NCBI GenBank assembly: GCA_963929535.1
Contig: CAWVIZ010000009.1
Coordinates: 62,001-126,000 of the forward strand
DNA length: 64,000 nucleotides
Origin: Pullilachnospira sp963929535
Lineage (GTDB): Bacteria; Bacillota; Clostridia; Lachnospirales; Lachnospiraceae
Direction: 5' to 3'
The position numbers were made by a program, and so were the translations under genes. The notes below the pieces were generated by a model that was not told where the DNA came from, ran no database searches, and was given only the letters and a program-made list of their open reading frames with translations. Of this stretch, positions 1 through 7,966 are shown one piece after another; position 1 is the stretch's first letter; the number at the start of each line of letters is the position of its first letter.

Positions 1-353
1 ATCAGATTTCCGATCCAGCAGAAGATCCAGAGCTTGATGGTGTCTGCCCAGGAAACCACCTTCCGCATGGAAGCAGAACTCATCACAAAATTATTTCCGG
101 TGAACAGCTCCGCGCCTGCCATCACCACCAGGCTTAACGCCGACGCGAATGCGAAAGCCTGCGCGGGCTTCGTCCAGGGAGCGGCATCTCCTGCGGAAAT
201 CACCTGACCCAGGGTAAAGGCCACAAAACTTCCGAAAGAAATAAACATTCCTGCTACCAGAGCAGCCACGAAGTATCCCAGCGGATTCTTCTTCATCAGG
301 TTCACCTTTCCGGCGCCTGCGTTACAGACAGCCTGAAACTCATCCTTAAACAT
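1..353 (-). CDS. Formate/nitrite transporter (FNT) family channel, 3' part cut by window edge
   Basis: Only the first ~117 residues are in the window; the gene runs off the left edge. The N-terminus MFKDEFQAVCNAGAGK followed by hydrophobic helices (GYFVAALVAGMFISFGSFVAF) and the segment AGAELFTGNNFVM is typical of FNT-family anion channels, pentameric inner-membrane proteins that pass formate, nitrite or hydrosulfide. The start at 353 follows GGAGGAG at good spacing. Its own promoter lies at 593-621, with a long structured leader. The substrate cannot be read from sequence: the nearby asrABC operon would fit a hydrosulfide channel, as described for an FNT protein beside asr in Clostridioides difficile, while pfl at 44 kb would fit formate. 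Confidence 0.88.
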   Translation of the reverse strand, partial: MFKDEFQAVCNAGAGKVNLMKKNPLGYFVAALVAGMFISFGSFVAFTLGQVISAGDAAPWTKPAQAFAFASALSLVVMAGAELFTGNNFVMSSASMRKVVSWADTIKLWIFCWIGNL

Positions 354-382
354 ACTATCTCCTCCTTTGAGTGTGTTTTCTG

Positions 383-476
383 GTCCTTTTTTCATGTATA
401 TGCGCTTTGTGGAAAGGCTTCCGTGAAGCCGGAAGGCTGAACTGTTACAGCTTTCCCCATATCATGAAAAAAGGAC
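383..476. repeat. 14-bp perfect inverted repeat enclosing a hairpin, in the FNT leader
   Basis: The arms GTCCTTTTTTCATG (383-396) and CATGAAAAAAGGAC (463-476) are perfect complements. Between them lie a nested GGAAAG/CTTTCC stem and a CTTCCG/CGGAAG stem, the latter inside one copy of the dispersed element (about 423-450). On the minus-strand transcript this folds just upstream of the FNT ribosome site. It could be a small inserted palindromic element or a leader structure. Confidence 0.6.
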
Positions 477-592
477 AGCATGCGGAATTCCACCCATGCT
501 GCCCAGACGGTCGGCCCATATTCAGTTCTGATTCCCCTGTGGTACTCCACACTATCCCGTCAGTAATCAGAACCGTTCTTAAAACTGTTCTT

Positions 593-621
593 AATTTAAC
601 ACAATATCCCGGATTTGTCAA
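593..621 (-). promoter_or_regulatory. Sigma-A promoter for the FNT gene
   Basis: On the minus strand TTGACA (616-621) is followed after 17 bp by TAAATT (593-598). Just downstream are two tandem 12-bp copies, TTAAGAACAGTT and TTAAGAACGGTT (about 571-594), that could be a regulator site. The leader to the start codon is about 230 nt. Confidence 0.6.
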
Positions 622-691
622 TGCGTTTTCTGTCGATTTCTCCCATGTTTTTGGGGCGCCCGGTGCGGCCCTGGGACAGAACCATCCGCTT

Positions 692-1654
692 TCAGCGAAG
701 CCGAAGCAGTTCTTTTCGTATTTCCCGGAACTCTCTGTTTTCAGGATCCACAGCCAGTACATATCCCACTTTTCCCAGAAGACGCTCCAGATATTTTTCG
801 GACGTTTCCTTGGAGCCGATTTTCTTCAGATGCTCTTCCACCCCGAATTTTCGGCAGTAGTACCATTCCTGCCGGAGTCTTCTCCGGTATCCGGCAGGAA
901 GCTGTACCTTTTCATTCACCACCAGGCCGGTAACCTCCTGACGCGCCGCCCGGGTGAAGACCTTGGTCTTGCGGGTATTCACGGAAAATCCCATGGCTTC
1001 CAGAAAAGAGCCTGCCTTTCGGATCACTTCTCCGGGCTCCATATCTCCGGAAAAAGTAAGATCGTCACAGTAGCGGGTATAGGAAATCTCCCTTTTCCGG
1101 CACCAGTCTCCCATGGAATAGTCAAAGCTTTTCATCACCAGATTGGAAAGATACGGAGAGGTGGGAGCGCCCTGGGGAAGTGTCTCCCGAAAACAGCACA
1201 GTCCGGTAAAAAGCCCCCGCACCGGTTCCGGAAACAGCTCCGCCGGAAAGGCTCTCTGATATACCATCAGCCATCCGATACTCCCGAAAAAATCCCGGAT
1301 ATCCATCTTGATCACCATGGGCCTGCCCCGGTGGATCTCTCCGCCCGCCTTCAGTCCCACGCCTTTCCGGTATGCCATGGCGTAAGGGGAGGGCGCCATG
1401 GTTTCCAGCACTGAGGAAAGCAGCCGTCTCTGAATTCCTGCCAGTTCTCTGTCGGGGATCCGAAGAGTCCGGAATCCGCCGCTTCTTTTGGGGATCCGGG
1501 CTTTTCGGTAATGCTCCTCCTGCCGGTTGGAAAAGTGATACAGTACGGCCAGTTCTTTTTCCAGGCTCAGCATCCTTCCGGATAAATGCAGAGAAAGCAG
1601 GTAGTCCTGCCATTGCGATGCTGTACAGTATTTCCACAGATTACCGTTCCCCAT
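692..1654 (-). CDS. Retron-type reverse transcriptase
   Basis: 320 residues from the chosen ATG. An upstream in-frame extension to 1876 runs through the structured leader, so I reject it. RT hallmarks are in order: IPKRSGGFRTL (~54-64), MDIRDFF with D118 and D121, LPQGAPTSPYLSNL (~159-172), YTRYCDDLTFSG with the catalytic YCDD at 195-198, and VTGL at 241-244. The RYxDDLTFS and VTG motifs and ~320-residue length are those of retron RTs rather than group II intron RTs (no maturase or endonuclease domain). The retron NAxxH position reads GGEIH (104-108), so its first two residues are degenerate. No classical retron effector gene is adjacent; neighbours are an FNT channel and a divergent crp-like gene. 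Confidence 0.88.
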   Translation of the reverse strand: MGNGNLWKYCTASQWQDYLLSLHLSGRMLSLEKELAVLYHFSNRQEEHYRKARIPKRSGGFRTLRIPDRELAGIQRRLLSSVLETMAPSPYAMAYRKGVGLKAGGEIHRGRPMVIKMDIRDFFGSIGWLMVYQRAFPAELFPEPVRGLFTGLCCFRETLPQGAPTSPYLSNLVMKSFDYSMGDWCRKREISYTRYCDDLTFSGDMEPGEVIRKAGSFLEAMGFSVNTRKTKVFTRAARQEVTGLVVNEKVQLPAGYRRRLRQEWYYCRKFGVEEHLKKIGSKETSEKYLERLLGKVGYVLAVDPENREFREIRKELLRLR

Positions 1655-1684
1655 GACAGAATCCCCGCTTTCTCTGATAGATGG

Positions 1685-2017
1685 CAAAAGTCTGACATCC
1701 CATGCTACCCCAGACTTTTGCGCCATGCTGCCTGCCAGTCCTGACACGATACCGGGATAAGAAACGGCGCAGACGTACCAAGCCGCCGACAGGCGGCGCG
1801 TACACCGCAGGTGTGCAGCAGTACGCCGGAGACGTTTTGCGCAGGCAGGGCCTGCATCCCTTTCCTGTGATTTCAAAAGAGCGACTCGCTCCTCCCGCAG
1901 ATAACCCGCAGAAGTCCGGACAGATCCGCCGGAAGGCGAAAAATCTGCGGACTCCCGGAAATATACTGCATTCCGCTGTCAGACCCGCTGCGGATTCCTC
2001 CGCGCCGGGCAGCAATT
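1685..2017 (-). ncRNA. Candidate retron msr-msd RNA upstream of the reverse transcriptase
   Basis: The ~360 nt between the promoter and the RT start are packed with complementary segments: a hairpin at 1984-2009 (CCCG, GCGGA stem), a long one at 1914-1952 (GTCCG/CGGAC outer and CAGAT/ATCTG inner), GCCGCC/GGCGGC and ACACC/GGTGT stems near 1785-1815, and a perfect CAAAAGTCTG repeat at 1685-1694/1711-1720. Two long-range pairings fit an a1/a2-like clamp: TGCTGCC (2008-2014) with 1726-1732, almost at the predicted 5' end, or GCAGGCAG (1841-1848) with 1728-1735. The classical branching-G context after a1 is not evident, so boundaries and the msr/msd split are inferred. Confidence 0.55.
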
Positions 2018-2023
2018 TCTCTT

Positions 2024-2052
2024 ATTATAATCCAGAGAGTCGGGAAATACAA
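2024..2052 (-). promoter_or_regulatory. Promoter of the candidate retron RNA and RT
   Basis: On the minus strand a perfect TATAAT (2024-2029) lies 17 bp from TTGTAT (2047-2052), predicting a transcript start near 2017, about 363 nt before the RT start codon. Confidence 0.65.
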
Positions 2053-2266
2053 GTAAAAAGAAATTTCCGGATCCGTGTCTTTTTCCAGAAAATGTAGTAA
2101 GATACTTTCAGAACCTTTTATAACCGAAGAACCGGGGCCTGTGTGATTTTTTTAAAAGTGAGACGTATATCACAGCAGAATCTTCTGCATTTTTTTATAC
2201 TGATCTTATCTGTATGCTCACAGGAATTTTCCGGCCGATGGCAGAGATCTGCAGACAGGAGCGCTT
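2053..2266. other. Divergent spacer between the RT promoter and the crp-like gene
   Basis: No gene seen. It holds a short GCAGA/TCTGC hairpin followed by a T run (about 2173-2197) and an imperfect GTGA...TCAC dyad near 2158-2173 that only loosely resembles a Crp/Fnr box. The crp-like ribosome site AGGAG lies just before 2261. Confidence 0.4.
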
Positions 2267-2983
2267 ATGGAACAGATGAAGGAAGAGATTGGGAATCTGC
2301 CCTTTTTTCAGGGATTCCCGGAAAAACTGAATTTGCGGCTTTTTAAGGAAGGACATTTGATAAAGGCGGAAAAAGGATCCCTGATCTTCCGTTCCGGTGA
2401 TCATCTGGCTTTTGCCTACCTTCTTTTGGCGGGAGAGGTGATGCTTTACAACCTTACCAGACACGGAAACCGGAAGATCATCTTTCTGTTGGGACCCGGT
2501 CACCTGGTGAATCATAACCTGATGGGATCCAGAAAAACATCTGTATTCTGCGAGGCGGTTTCCGATGCCCGGCTGTTGGCCGTACCTCTGGATCAATTTA
2601 TCAGGATCATGGAAAGTACGCCTCTTCTGATGCGGGCCGTGATGACAGAGTATGAGCGATATATCTGGCGCTTGGATCATCAGCTGAAGAATACGGCGGG
2701 AAGTATGCTGGTAGAACGAAAAACTGCCGCCAAGCTCTGGAAGCTGGGCCGTGATTTTGGAATTCCATGCAAAGAAGGAATCTTCATCCGCCCGGAACTT
2801 ACGATGACTCTTCTGGCTGATATGGTGGGCGTTCCCAGAGAGACTGTTTCCAGGGCCTGCAAGAGCCTGGCCCGGCAGCAGCTGATCCTCTGGCGAAAAA
2901 GGCATTTCATATTGCCGGATCCGGATGCGCTTGCGGATTTCTACAAAGGCTCGGAGAACTCCCGATCTGCTTTTGACAGGTGA
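2267..2983 (+). CDS. Crp/Fnr family transcriptional regulator
   Basis: 238 residues. The N-terminal half is a cyclic-nucleotide-type beta-barrel (KAEKGSLIFRSGD ... YLLLAGEVMLYNLTRHGNRKIIFLLGPGHLV), followed by the long dimer helix and a C-terminal winged helix with LTMTLLADMVGVPRETVSRACKSL, the recognition helix of this family. There is no N-terminal cysteine set as in Fnr, so an Fe-S sensor is unlikely. It sits directly upstream of asrABC on the same strand with under 100 nt between, so it probably controls sulfite reduction; the ligand is unknown. AGGAG precedes the ATG. Confidence 0.9.
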   Translation: MEQMKEEIGNLPFFQGFPEKLNLRLFKEGHLIKAEKGSLIFRSGDHLAFAYLLLAGEVMLYNLTRHGNRKIIFLLGPGHLVNHNLMGSRKTSVFCEAVSDARLLAVPLDQFIRIMESTPLLMRAVMTEYERYIWRLDHQLKNTAGSMLVERKTAAKLWKLGRDFGIPCKEGIFIRPELTMTLLADMVGVPRETVSRACKSLARQQLILWRKRHFILPDPDALADFYKGSENSRSAFDR

Positions 2984-3080
2984 GCACAGGATATGATCTA
3001 TCAATTATCAATAGAGAAAGGAAAGGATTGTTCATCTCCCGGATCAGCCGGCAGAGATGATACAGTACCAGGGACATGCC

Positions 3081-4097
3081 ATGGGAAAATTATGGAATCT
3101 GCAGCAGGCAGACTGTCTTCTCCAAAGATGGAGGGAAACGTACGATGTTTACGTCCCCGTCCGCATGGAAAATGACGGCTGCTTTTCTGACACCGATACC
3201 ATCCGGTATGGTGTCATCCGCTCCTGGAAGGAAATCGTCTGGGACAGAAAATCGGACTACAGCTTCAAAGAAACACTGCTTCCTGTTTCAGAGACGCTTC
3301 TGTATTTCACAGATGATACAGCTTCCGTACCGGAAGCGCCGAAAAAGAAACGGCTGATCTTCCTCAGGAGCTGTGAAATGAACGCTCTGCGCCGTCTGGA
3401 TGAGATGTATCTTCACAGCGGGCCGGCAGATATATACTATCAGCGGATCCGCCAGGAGGCGAAGTTTGTTCTGATGGGATGTGAACATCCCTTTGATTCC
3501 TGTTTCTGCGCAGCCATGGGCACCAATACCTGCGAAGGGTATCATGCCTATGCGCATCTGGAGGAAGACCGTCTGTATCTGGATATCCGGGATGAGGAGC
3601 TGGAGGAAGATACCCGCGGGCTGGAGGCACAGACGGCGGTTCAGCCGGTGCGGTACGCAAAAGAGAATGCTGTTTCCGTAAATGTTCCGGAGACACTTCC
3701 GGGAAATGCCGCCGCGCTGGATCTGTGGAAGGAGTATTCTTCCCGCTGCATAAGCTGCGGCCGCTGTAACTTTGTCTGTCCCACCTGTACCTGCTTTACC
3801 ATGCAGGATGTATTTTACAGGGACAATGACGGACGCCGCTCCGGAGAGCGCCGCCGGGTCTGGGCTTCCTGCCAGGTAGACGGCTATACAGATATGGCAG
3901 GAGGAATCTGTTTCCGGAAAGATCCGGGAGAACGGATGCGTTTTAAGGTTCTTCATAAAATTTCCGACTACAAAAAGCGTTTCGGATATCCTATGTGCGT
4001 GGGCTGCGGCCGCTGTGAGAACGTCTGTCCGGAATACATTTCCTACATCGAATGCCTGAATAAGCTGAATTCTGCCGGGAAAGGAGGAAAACAGTGA
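3081..4097 (+). CDS. asrA: Anaerobic sulfite reductase subunit A
   Basis: 338 residues from the second ATG, which aligns better with the family N-terminus than the one at 3057. Electron-transfer subunit of the AsrABC dissimilatory-type sulfite reductase (sulfite to sulfide with NADH). The C-terminal third carries two ferredoxin-like clusters: CISCGRCNFVCPTCTC near residue 236 and CVGCGRCENVCPE near residue 312. The N-terminal YVPVRMENDGCFSDTD is characteristic of the AsrA / hydrogenase beta-like family. It overlaps asrB by one base (TGATG). Confidence 0.93.
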   Translation: MGKLWNLQQADCLLQRWRETYDVYVPVRMENDGCFSDTDTIRYGVIRSWKEIVWDRKSDYSFKETLLPVSETLLYFTDDTASVPEAPKKKRLIFLRSCEMNALRRLDEMYLHSGPADIYYQRIRQEAKFVLMGCEHPFDSCFCAAMGTNTCEGYHAYAHLEEDRLYLDIRDEELEEDTRGLEAQTAVQPVRYAKENAVSVNVPETLPGNAAALDLWKEYSSRCISCGRCNFVCPTCTCFTMQDVFYRDNDGRRSGERRRVWASCQVDGYTDMAGGICFRKDPGERMRFKVLHKISDYKKRFGYPMCVGCGRCENVCPEYISYIECLNKLNSAGKGGKQ

Positions 4098-4888
4098 TGA
4101 AGAATGAATATATTTCTTTTCCGTCCCGTATATGTCAGGTGATCCGTCATACGGATATCGAATATACTTTCCGGATGAGCTATTCCGGCGCAGTGAAGCC
4201 GGGACAGTTTTTTGAAGTATCTATCCCCAAGTACGGAGAGGCCCCTATTTCTGTCAGCGGCATCGGCCCGGATACCGTAGATCTTACGATCCGCCGGGTA
4301 GGAAAGGTGACCAATGAAATTTTTGAAAATCAGGAGGGAAATTTCCTGATGATGAGAGGTCCCTATGGCAATGGGTTTGATCTGGAAGATTACCGGAACC
4401 GGGAGCTGGTGATCGTGGCCGGGGGAACCGGAGTATCGCCGGTAAAAGGAGTGATCGATTATTTTGGAAGCCATCCGGAGGAAGTGGCCTCGCTGCAGGT
4501 GATTGCCGGATTCAAATCCACCAGGGATATTCTTTTCCGGGAGGATATCGGCCGCTGGGAGGATCAGATGGAACTGACCCTTACCGTTGACGCGGCCGAA
4601 GACGGGGAACAGGTGAAAGTAGGTCTGGTGACAAAATACATCCCCGATCTGCATTTTACAGATATGGAAAGTGCGGCTGCTATTGTGGTGGGACCGCCTG
4701 TGATGATGAAATTCGCGGTGAGCGCTTTAAAGGAGCGGGGCCTTGCGGACCGGCAGATCTGGATTTCCCAGGAGAGAAAGATGTGCTGCGGCCTGGGAAA
4801 ATGCGGACACTGCCGTATGGGTGATACATATATCTGTCTGGACGGGCCGGTATTTAACTATGTCAAAGGAAAAGAGTTGCTGGATTAG
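4097..4888 (+). CDS. asrB: Anaerobic sulfite reductase subunit B
   Basis: 263 residues. FAD/NAD-binding electron-transfer subunit of the ferredoxin-NADP reductase fold: PGQFFEVSIPKYGEAPIS (flavin side), VAGGTGVSPVKG (pyrophosphate loop), IVVGPPVMM (NAD side) and a C-terminal [2Fe-2S] cluster CCGLGKCGHCRMG as in dihydroorotate dehydrogenase electron-transfer subunits. The ATG at 4097 overlaps the asrA stop; AAGGAGG is at 4081-4087. A GTG at 4094 is also possible but less likely. Confidence 0.93.
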   Translation: MKNEYISFPSRICQVIRHTDIEYTFRMSYSGAVKPGQFFEVSIPKYGEAPISVSGIGPDTVDLTIRRVGKVTNEIFENQEGNFLMMRGPYGNGFDLEDYRNRELVIVAGGTGVSPVKGVIDYFGSHPEEVASLQVIAGFKSTRDILFREDIGRWEDQMELTLTVDAAEDGEQVKVGLVTKYIPDLHFTDMESAAAIVVGPPVMMKFAVSALKERGLADRQIWISQERKMCCGLGKCGHCRMGDTYICLDGPVFNYVKGKELLD

Positions 4889-4898
4889 GAGGCGCTGT

Positions 4899-5864
4899 AT
4901 GGATATCAATACAAATAAATTAAAGAAAAATGCTTTTCGGGTAACCAAAAAGAGGGGAATTGCCGCTTCCCGCGTTCGTGTGCCGGGAGGGCTGTGCAGT
5001 GCGGAGGTCCTGGAGAAGGTGGCCGAGATTGCCCGTACATACGGTGACGGAAGTGTCCATCTCACCACCAGGCAGGGCTTTGAAATTGAGGGAATCCCCA
5101 TGGAAGATATGGGAAAAGTCAATGAAATGCTCCAGCCTGTTATCGAGAAGCTGGAGATCAATCAGGATGAACCCGGCGCCGGCTATCCCGCATCAGGCAC
5201 CAGAAATGTCAGCGCCTGCATCGGAAACAGAGTGTGTCCCTTTGCCAACTATAACACCGCCGCTTTCGCAAAACGGATCGAGGATGCCATTTATCCCAAT
5301 GACCTGCATTTTAAGATCGCGCTTACCGGCTGCGCCAACGACTGTATCAAAGCCCGGATGCATGATTTCGGCATCATCGGTATGACAGAGCCCCAGTACG
5401 ATCCTTCCCGATGCGTAAGCTGCGGCGCATGTGTAAAGAGCTGCGACCAGCTTTCTGTAAAAGCGCTTCATACGGAAAATTACCGGGTGATACGGAACCA
5501 TGAAAAATGCGTAGGCTGCGGCGTCTGCGTTACGAAATGTCCCACCCGCGCCATGACCAGAAGCTCCGGGAAATATTATCGTCTGACCATCATGGGACGC
5601 ACCGGAAAACGCAATCCCCGTCTGGGAGAGGATTTCCTGATATGGGCGGACGAGGATACTGTCCTGAAGGTCATTCTGAACACCTACCGGTTTGTGGAGA
5701 AATACATTGACAGGAACGCTCCCGGCGGAAAAGAACATGTAGGCTATATCGTTGACCGAGTGGGATTTCAGGAATTTAAAAAATGGGCTTTGGAGGGTGT
5801 GGAGCTGCTTCCGGAAACGATCGTGAAGGAGAACGTTTACTGGAGCGGCATCCGCTACCGCTGA
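4899..5864 (+). CDS. asrC: Anaerobic sulfite reductase subunit C (siroheme)
   Basis: 321 residues. Catalytic siroheme/[4Fe-4S] subunit: the cysteine ligands appear as ACIGNRVC and LTGCANDC, and substrate-site basics include the RQGFE region (TTRQGFEIEGI). A two-cluster ferredoxin insert follows (CVSCGACVKSC, CVGCGVCVTKCP). The true start is the ATG at 4899 just after AGGAGG; the frame open from 4743 is the overlap with asrB. Third gene of the operon, followed by a strong terminator. Confidence 0.93.
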   Translation: MDINTNKLKKNAFRVTKKRGIAASRVRVPGGLCSAEVLEKVAEIARTYGDGSVHLTTRQGFEIEGIPMEDMGKVNEMLQPVIEKLEINQDEPGAGYPASGTRNVSACIGNRVCPFANYNTAAFAKRIEDAIYPNDLHFKIALTGCANDCIKARMHDFGIIGMTEPQYDPSRCVSCGACVKSCDQLSVKALHTENYRVIRNHEKCVGCGVCVTKCPTRAMTRSSGKYYRLTIMGRTGKRNPRLGEDFLIWADEDTVLKVILNTYRFVEKYIDRNAPGGKEHVGYIVDRVGFQEFKKWALEGVELLPETIVKENVYWSGIRYR

Positions 5865-5900
5865 GGCCCTGTGGGGCGTATATACGCCTGCGGAAAAACG

Positions 5901-5955
5901 GCTCAAAAAAGAAGGGGAACTCAGACTCGCCGCAGTTCCCCTTCTTTTTTTGAGC
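5901..5955. terminator. Bidirectional terminator between asrC and the DUF1284 gene
   Basis: Long, nearly perfect stem: GCTCAAAAAAGAAGGGGAAC pairs with the run ending TTTGAGC, with T and A tracts at the two sides. The DUF1284 stop codon lies in the loop, so one hairpin serves the two converging genes. Confidence 0.9.
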
Positions 5956-6328
5956 AGATTTCTTCCCACTGGCAGTCCGGGCAGACGTCTGCTCTTCTGC
6001 CAGCCAAAAGTATCTTCTGTCGGATCAGAAGGGAGAATTCCTCCCAGGACAGTGTTTCCGTCCCCCGCAGCCCGCAGAGTTCCAGTACCTGTCTGTCATA
6101 TCTCTGAACTTTGTCATCTGTAATACAGACGCCGTTTTTCAGATTCGGACAGTGGCCGCAGATTTCGTCTTTCCCTGTTGTCAGCCGGATCTCCCCATGA
6201 TCCTCCGCCATGGCCTTCACCTTCCCCATGTGGGCGGTGAATCTTTCGCTGTATCCCTTGCCCTGAAAAAACTGCAGGCAAAGACCGTGGTGGGGGCGAA
6301 GACGGATGACCGTCATCTTCCGCTCCAT
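5921..6328 (-). CDS. DUF1284 domain protein, probable Fe-S protein
   Basis: 135 residues. The opening IRLRPHHGLCLQFFQGKGYS and the cysteine sets CGHCPNLKNGVC and CPDCQWEEIC are those of the DUF1284 family, whose function is unknown but which looks like an Fe-S or zinc-binding small protein. The start overlaps the bioY stop by one base, so the two are co-transcribed. Start could also be the methionine four codons in. Confidence 0.82.
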   Translation of the reverse strand: MERKMTVIRLRPHHGLCLQFFQGKGYSERFTAHMGKVKAMAEDHGEIRLTTGKDEICGHCPNLKNGVCITDDKVQRYDRQVLELCGLRGTETLSWEEFSLLIRQKILLAGRRADVCPDCQWEEICSKKEGELRRV

Positions 6329-6897
6329 TACAGATTCCTCAGAACGGGAGCCAGCCGCCGGGTCATGATGCAGGCCAGGGCGATCTTTACCAGATCCGGG
6401 ATGATGAATGGGATCACGCACCAGCCCAGCACTGTGCCGATGCCTACAGCGCCGGATTTCTGTCCGTAGACGACCATAAACCAGACGGTCCCTATCCCAT
6501 AGCAGACCAGAAGACCGGCCACCATGGAGAGCGCCTGGACCCACAGCCGGTTCCCCGCCAGCCGTTCCAGTCCCCACATCAGAAGAGCGGAGAACAGAAA
6601 TCCTACGATGTAGCCGCCTGTCTGTCCCGCCAGAACGCCAATCCCTCCGGAAAATCCGGCAAATACCGGAACCCCCACGCATCCCAGAAGAATATAGACC
6701 AGCACTGCCAGAGATCCTCTTCTTCCTCCCAGAACTCCCACAGTCAGAAAGACCGCAAAAGTCTGGAGTGTGAACGGCACTGCGGTGGGGATGGAGATCC
6801 AAGAGCATACTGCGATCAGAACCGCAAAGACTGCGATGTATGCCATATCTCTCGTTTTCCCAAATCCTGAGCTTCTACTTTTTGTTGTCGATGTCAT
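6328..6897 (-). CDS. bioY: Biotin transporter substrate-binding membrane component BioY
   Basis: 189 residues. S-component of an ECF-type biotin importer: six hydrophobic helices with the family signatures FTLQTFAVFLTVGVLGGRRGSLAVLVYILLG (split here across helices 2-3) and AGQTGGYIVGF. Start at 6897 chosen because GGAGGAG lies just upstream; the frame open to 7197 is through repeat sequence. No ECF ATPase genes are nearby, so it must use a shared energising module. Confidence 0.93.
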   Translation of the reverse strand: MTSTTKSRSSGFGKTRDMAYIAVFAVLIAVCSWISIPTAVPFTLQTFAVFLTVGVLGGRRGSLAVLVYILLGCVGVPVFAGFSGGIGVLAGQTGGYIVGFLFSALLMWGLERLAGNRLWVQALSMVAGLLVCYGIGTVWFMVVYGQKSGAVGIGTVLGWCVIPFIIPDLVKIALACIMTRRLAPVLRNL

Positions 6898-7228
6898 ATC
6901 CGGCCTCCTCCGTTTCCTTTCCCCGGACGGCAGACGGAAGGCTGCATCTGCATCAGTGAAGCGTGCATAGGTTTGTGACAGCAAAGCCGGAAGGCTGAAC
7001 TGCCGCCCGGCTGCCGCGGGGGACTTGATTACCGCGAGCAACGAGCCAAGCGGACATTTTTGCATGTCCATTTGGCGACTGCCGCGAGGGTCAAATACCC
7101 CGCAGCTCTGATGCGCTGCAAGTTTGATGCCTGTAGCTTGCTGCGGGGTATTTGACTTGTTCCGGAATACTATACCATGGAACAGAAGAAATGTCAACTT
7201 ATAAAAGTAAACGGTTTACAATCGTAGA
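6898..7228. repeat. Dispersed-repeat patch upstream of bioY
   Basis: No gene. It carries one copy of the CCGGAAGGCTGAACTG element (about 6984-7002), a GCAACGAGCCAAGCGGACAT...ATGTCC element (about 7033-7088) related to the reverse complement of 38096-38150, and a perfect 17-bp inverted repeat (7090-7106 / 7140-7156). Confidence 0.6.
7090..7156. repeat. Perfect 17-bp inverted repeat
   Basis: GTCAAATACCCCGCAGC (7090-7106) and its exact complement (7140-7156) with 33 nt between. Long enough to form a stable hairpin in either transcript but without a T tract, so it looks like a palindromic repeat rather than a terminator. Confidence 0.7.
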
Positions 7229-7897
7229 TCATTTCTCCGGAAGCTCAAACAGGGAAAGCTGCTCATATTCCACAGGAGTTTTTTGGGGGATCAGCATCCG
7301 GGGAACGCGTTCCAGAATCCTCTGAGAATCCTCGGGACTGTTCAGCCAGTCCCGGATCTCTTCCCGTCCCATCAGTACCGGCATCCGGTCATGGATGGGC
7401 GCCATGGAAGCATTGGCCTTTGTAGTGATCACCACAAACCGTCCGCCTGCTTCATCCGACTGGTCTCTGTGGAAGATTCCCGCCAGATACAGCCGTCTGT
7501 CTGTTTCCTCTGAGGGGCGGAATTCGTACTTGACCCTGTCCGTTCCCGTTCGTTTCCACTCATAAAATTTTTCTGCCGGTACTGCGCATCTTCGGAAAGC
7601 ATAATCCTCCCGGAACATGGGACGGACGGAGATGGTCTCCGCCCGGGCGTTGATCGTCAGACGGGAACCGGAAGACATGGGATATCCCCAGGTCATAAGC
7701 CTGGCCGTCAGTCCGTCCCGGCAACCAACGGACCGGGAGTTTTCCGCAGCCTTCCCGTCAGGTGAAGATCCGCTTATCAGGACCGCAGCCTGACGGGAGG
7801 GGAATACATCTCCGGGACTTAATTTCCCCAGCAGCCAGGGAAAATCCCGCTCCAGCTGACGAATCAGTTCCTCTCCCGCATAAAATCTTCCGCACAT
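7229..7897 (-). CDS. SRAP (HMCES/YedK) family abasic-site DNA-protein crosslink protein
   Basis: 222 residues. Starts MCGRF, so the catalytic Cys2 that bonds to abasic sites is present; further conserved parts are NARAET (~84), RCAVPAEKFYEW (~105, with the catalytic Glu), LAGI and HDRMPVLM (~172). These define the SOS-response-associated peptidase fold that shields abasic sites in single-stranded DNA. AAGGAG precedes the start. Lies downstream of the SNF2 helicase with a ~70-nt gap, so co-transcription is possible. Confidence 0.93.
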   Translation of the reverse strand: MCGRFYAGEELIRQLERDFPWLLGKLSPGDVFPSRQAAVLISGSSPDGKAAENSRSVGCRDGLTARLMTWGYPMSSGSRLTINARAETISVRPMFREDYAFRRCAVPAEKFYEWKRTGTDRVKYEFRPSEETDRRLYLAGIFHRDQSDEAGGRFVVITTKANASMAPIHDRMPVLMGREEIRDWLNSPEDSQRILERVPRMLIPQKTPVEYEQLSLFELPEK

Positions 7898-7966
7898 CCC
7901 GCTCTCCTTTCCGGCTGCCGTTTTTCCGGCAGCAGCTTTGATACCTGTTCCGGTCTGCCCCTGTTT

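Noticed and set aside
371..1414. 347-codon open frame antisense to the reverse transcriptase
   Set aside because: It lies wholly opposite the RT gene and the FNT leader, has no ribosome site or recognisable domain, and the minus-strand RT has all family motifs.
1655..1876. 74-codon N-terminal extension of the reverse transcriptase
   Set aside because: It runs through the structured leader, has no ribosome site, and RTs of this class begin close to the ATG at 1654.
2150..2180. Crp/Fnr autoregulatory site upstream of the crp-like gene
   Set aside because: GTGA and TCAC half-sites are there but with eight bases between instead of six; too weak to call.
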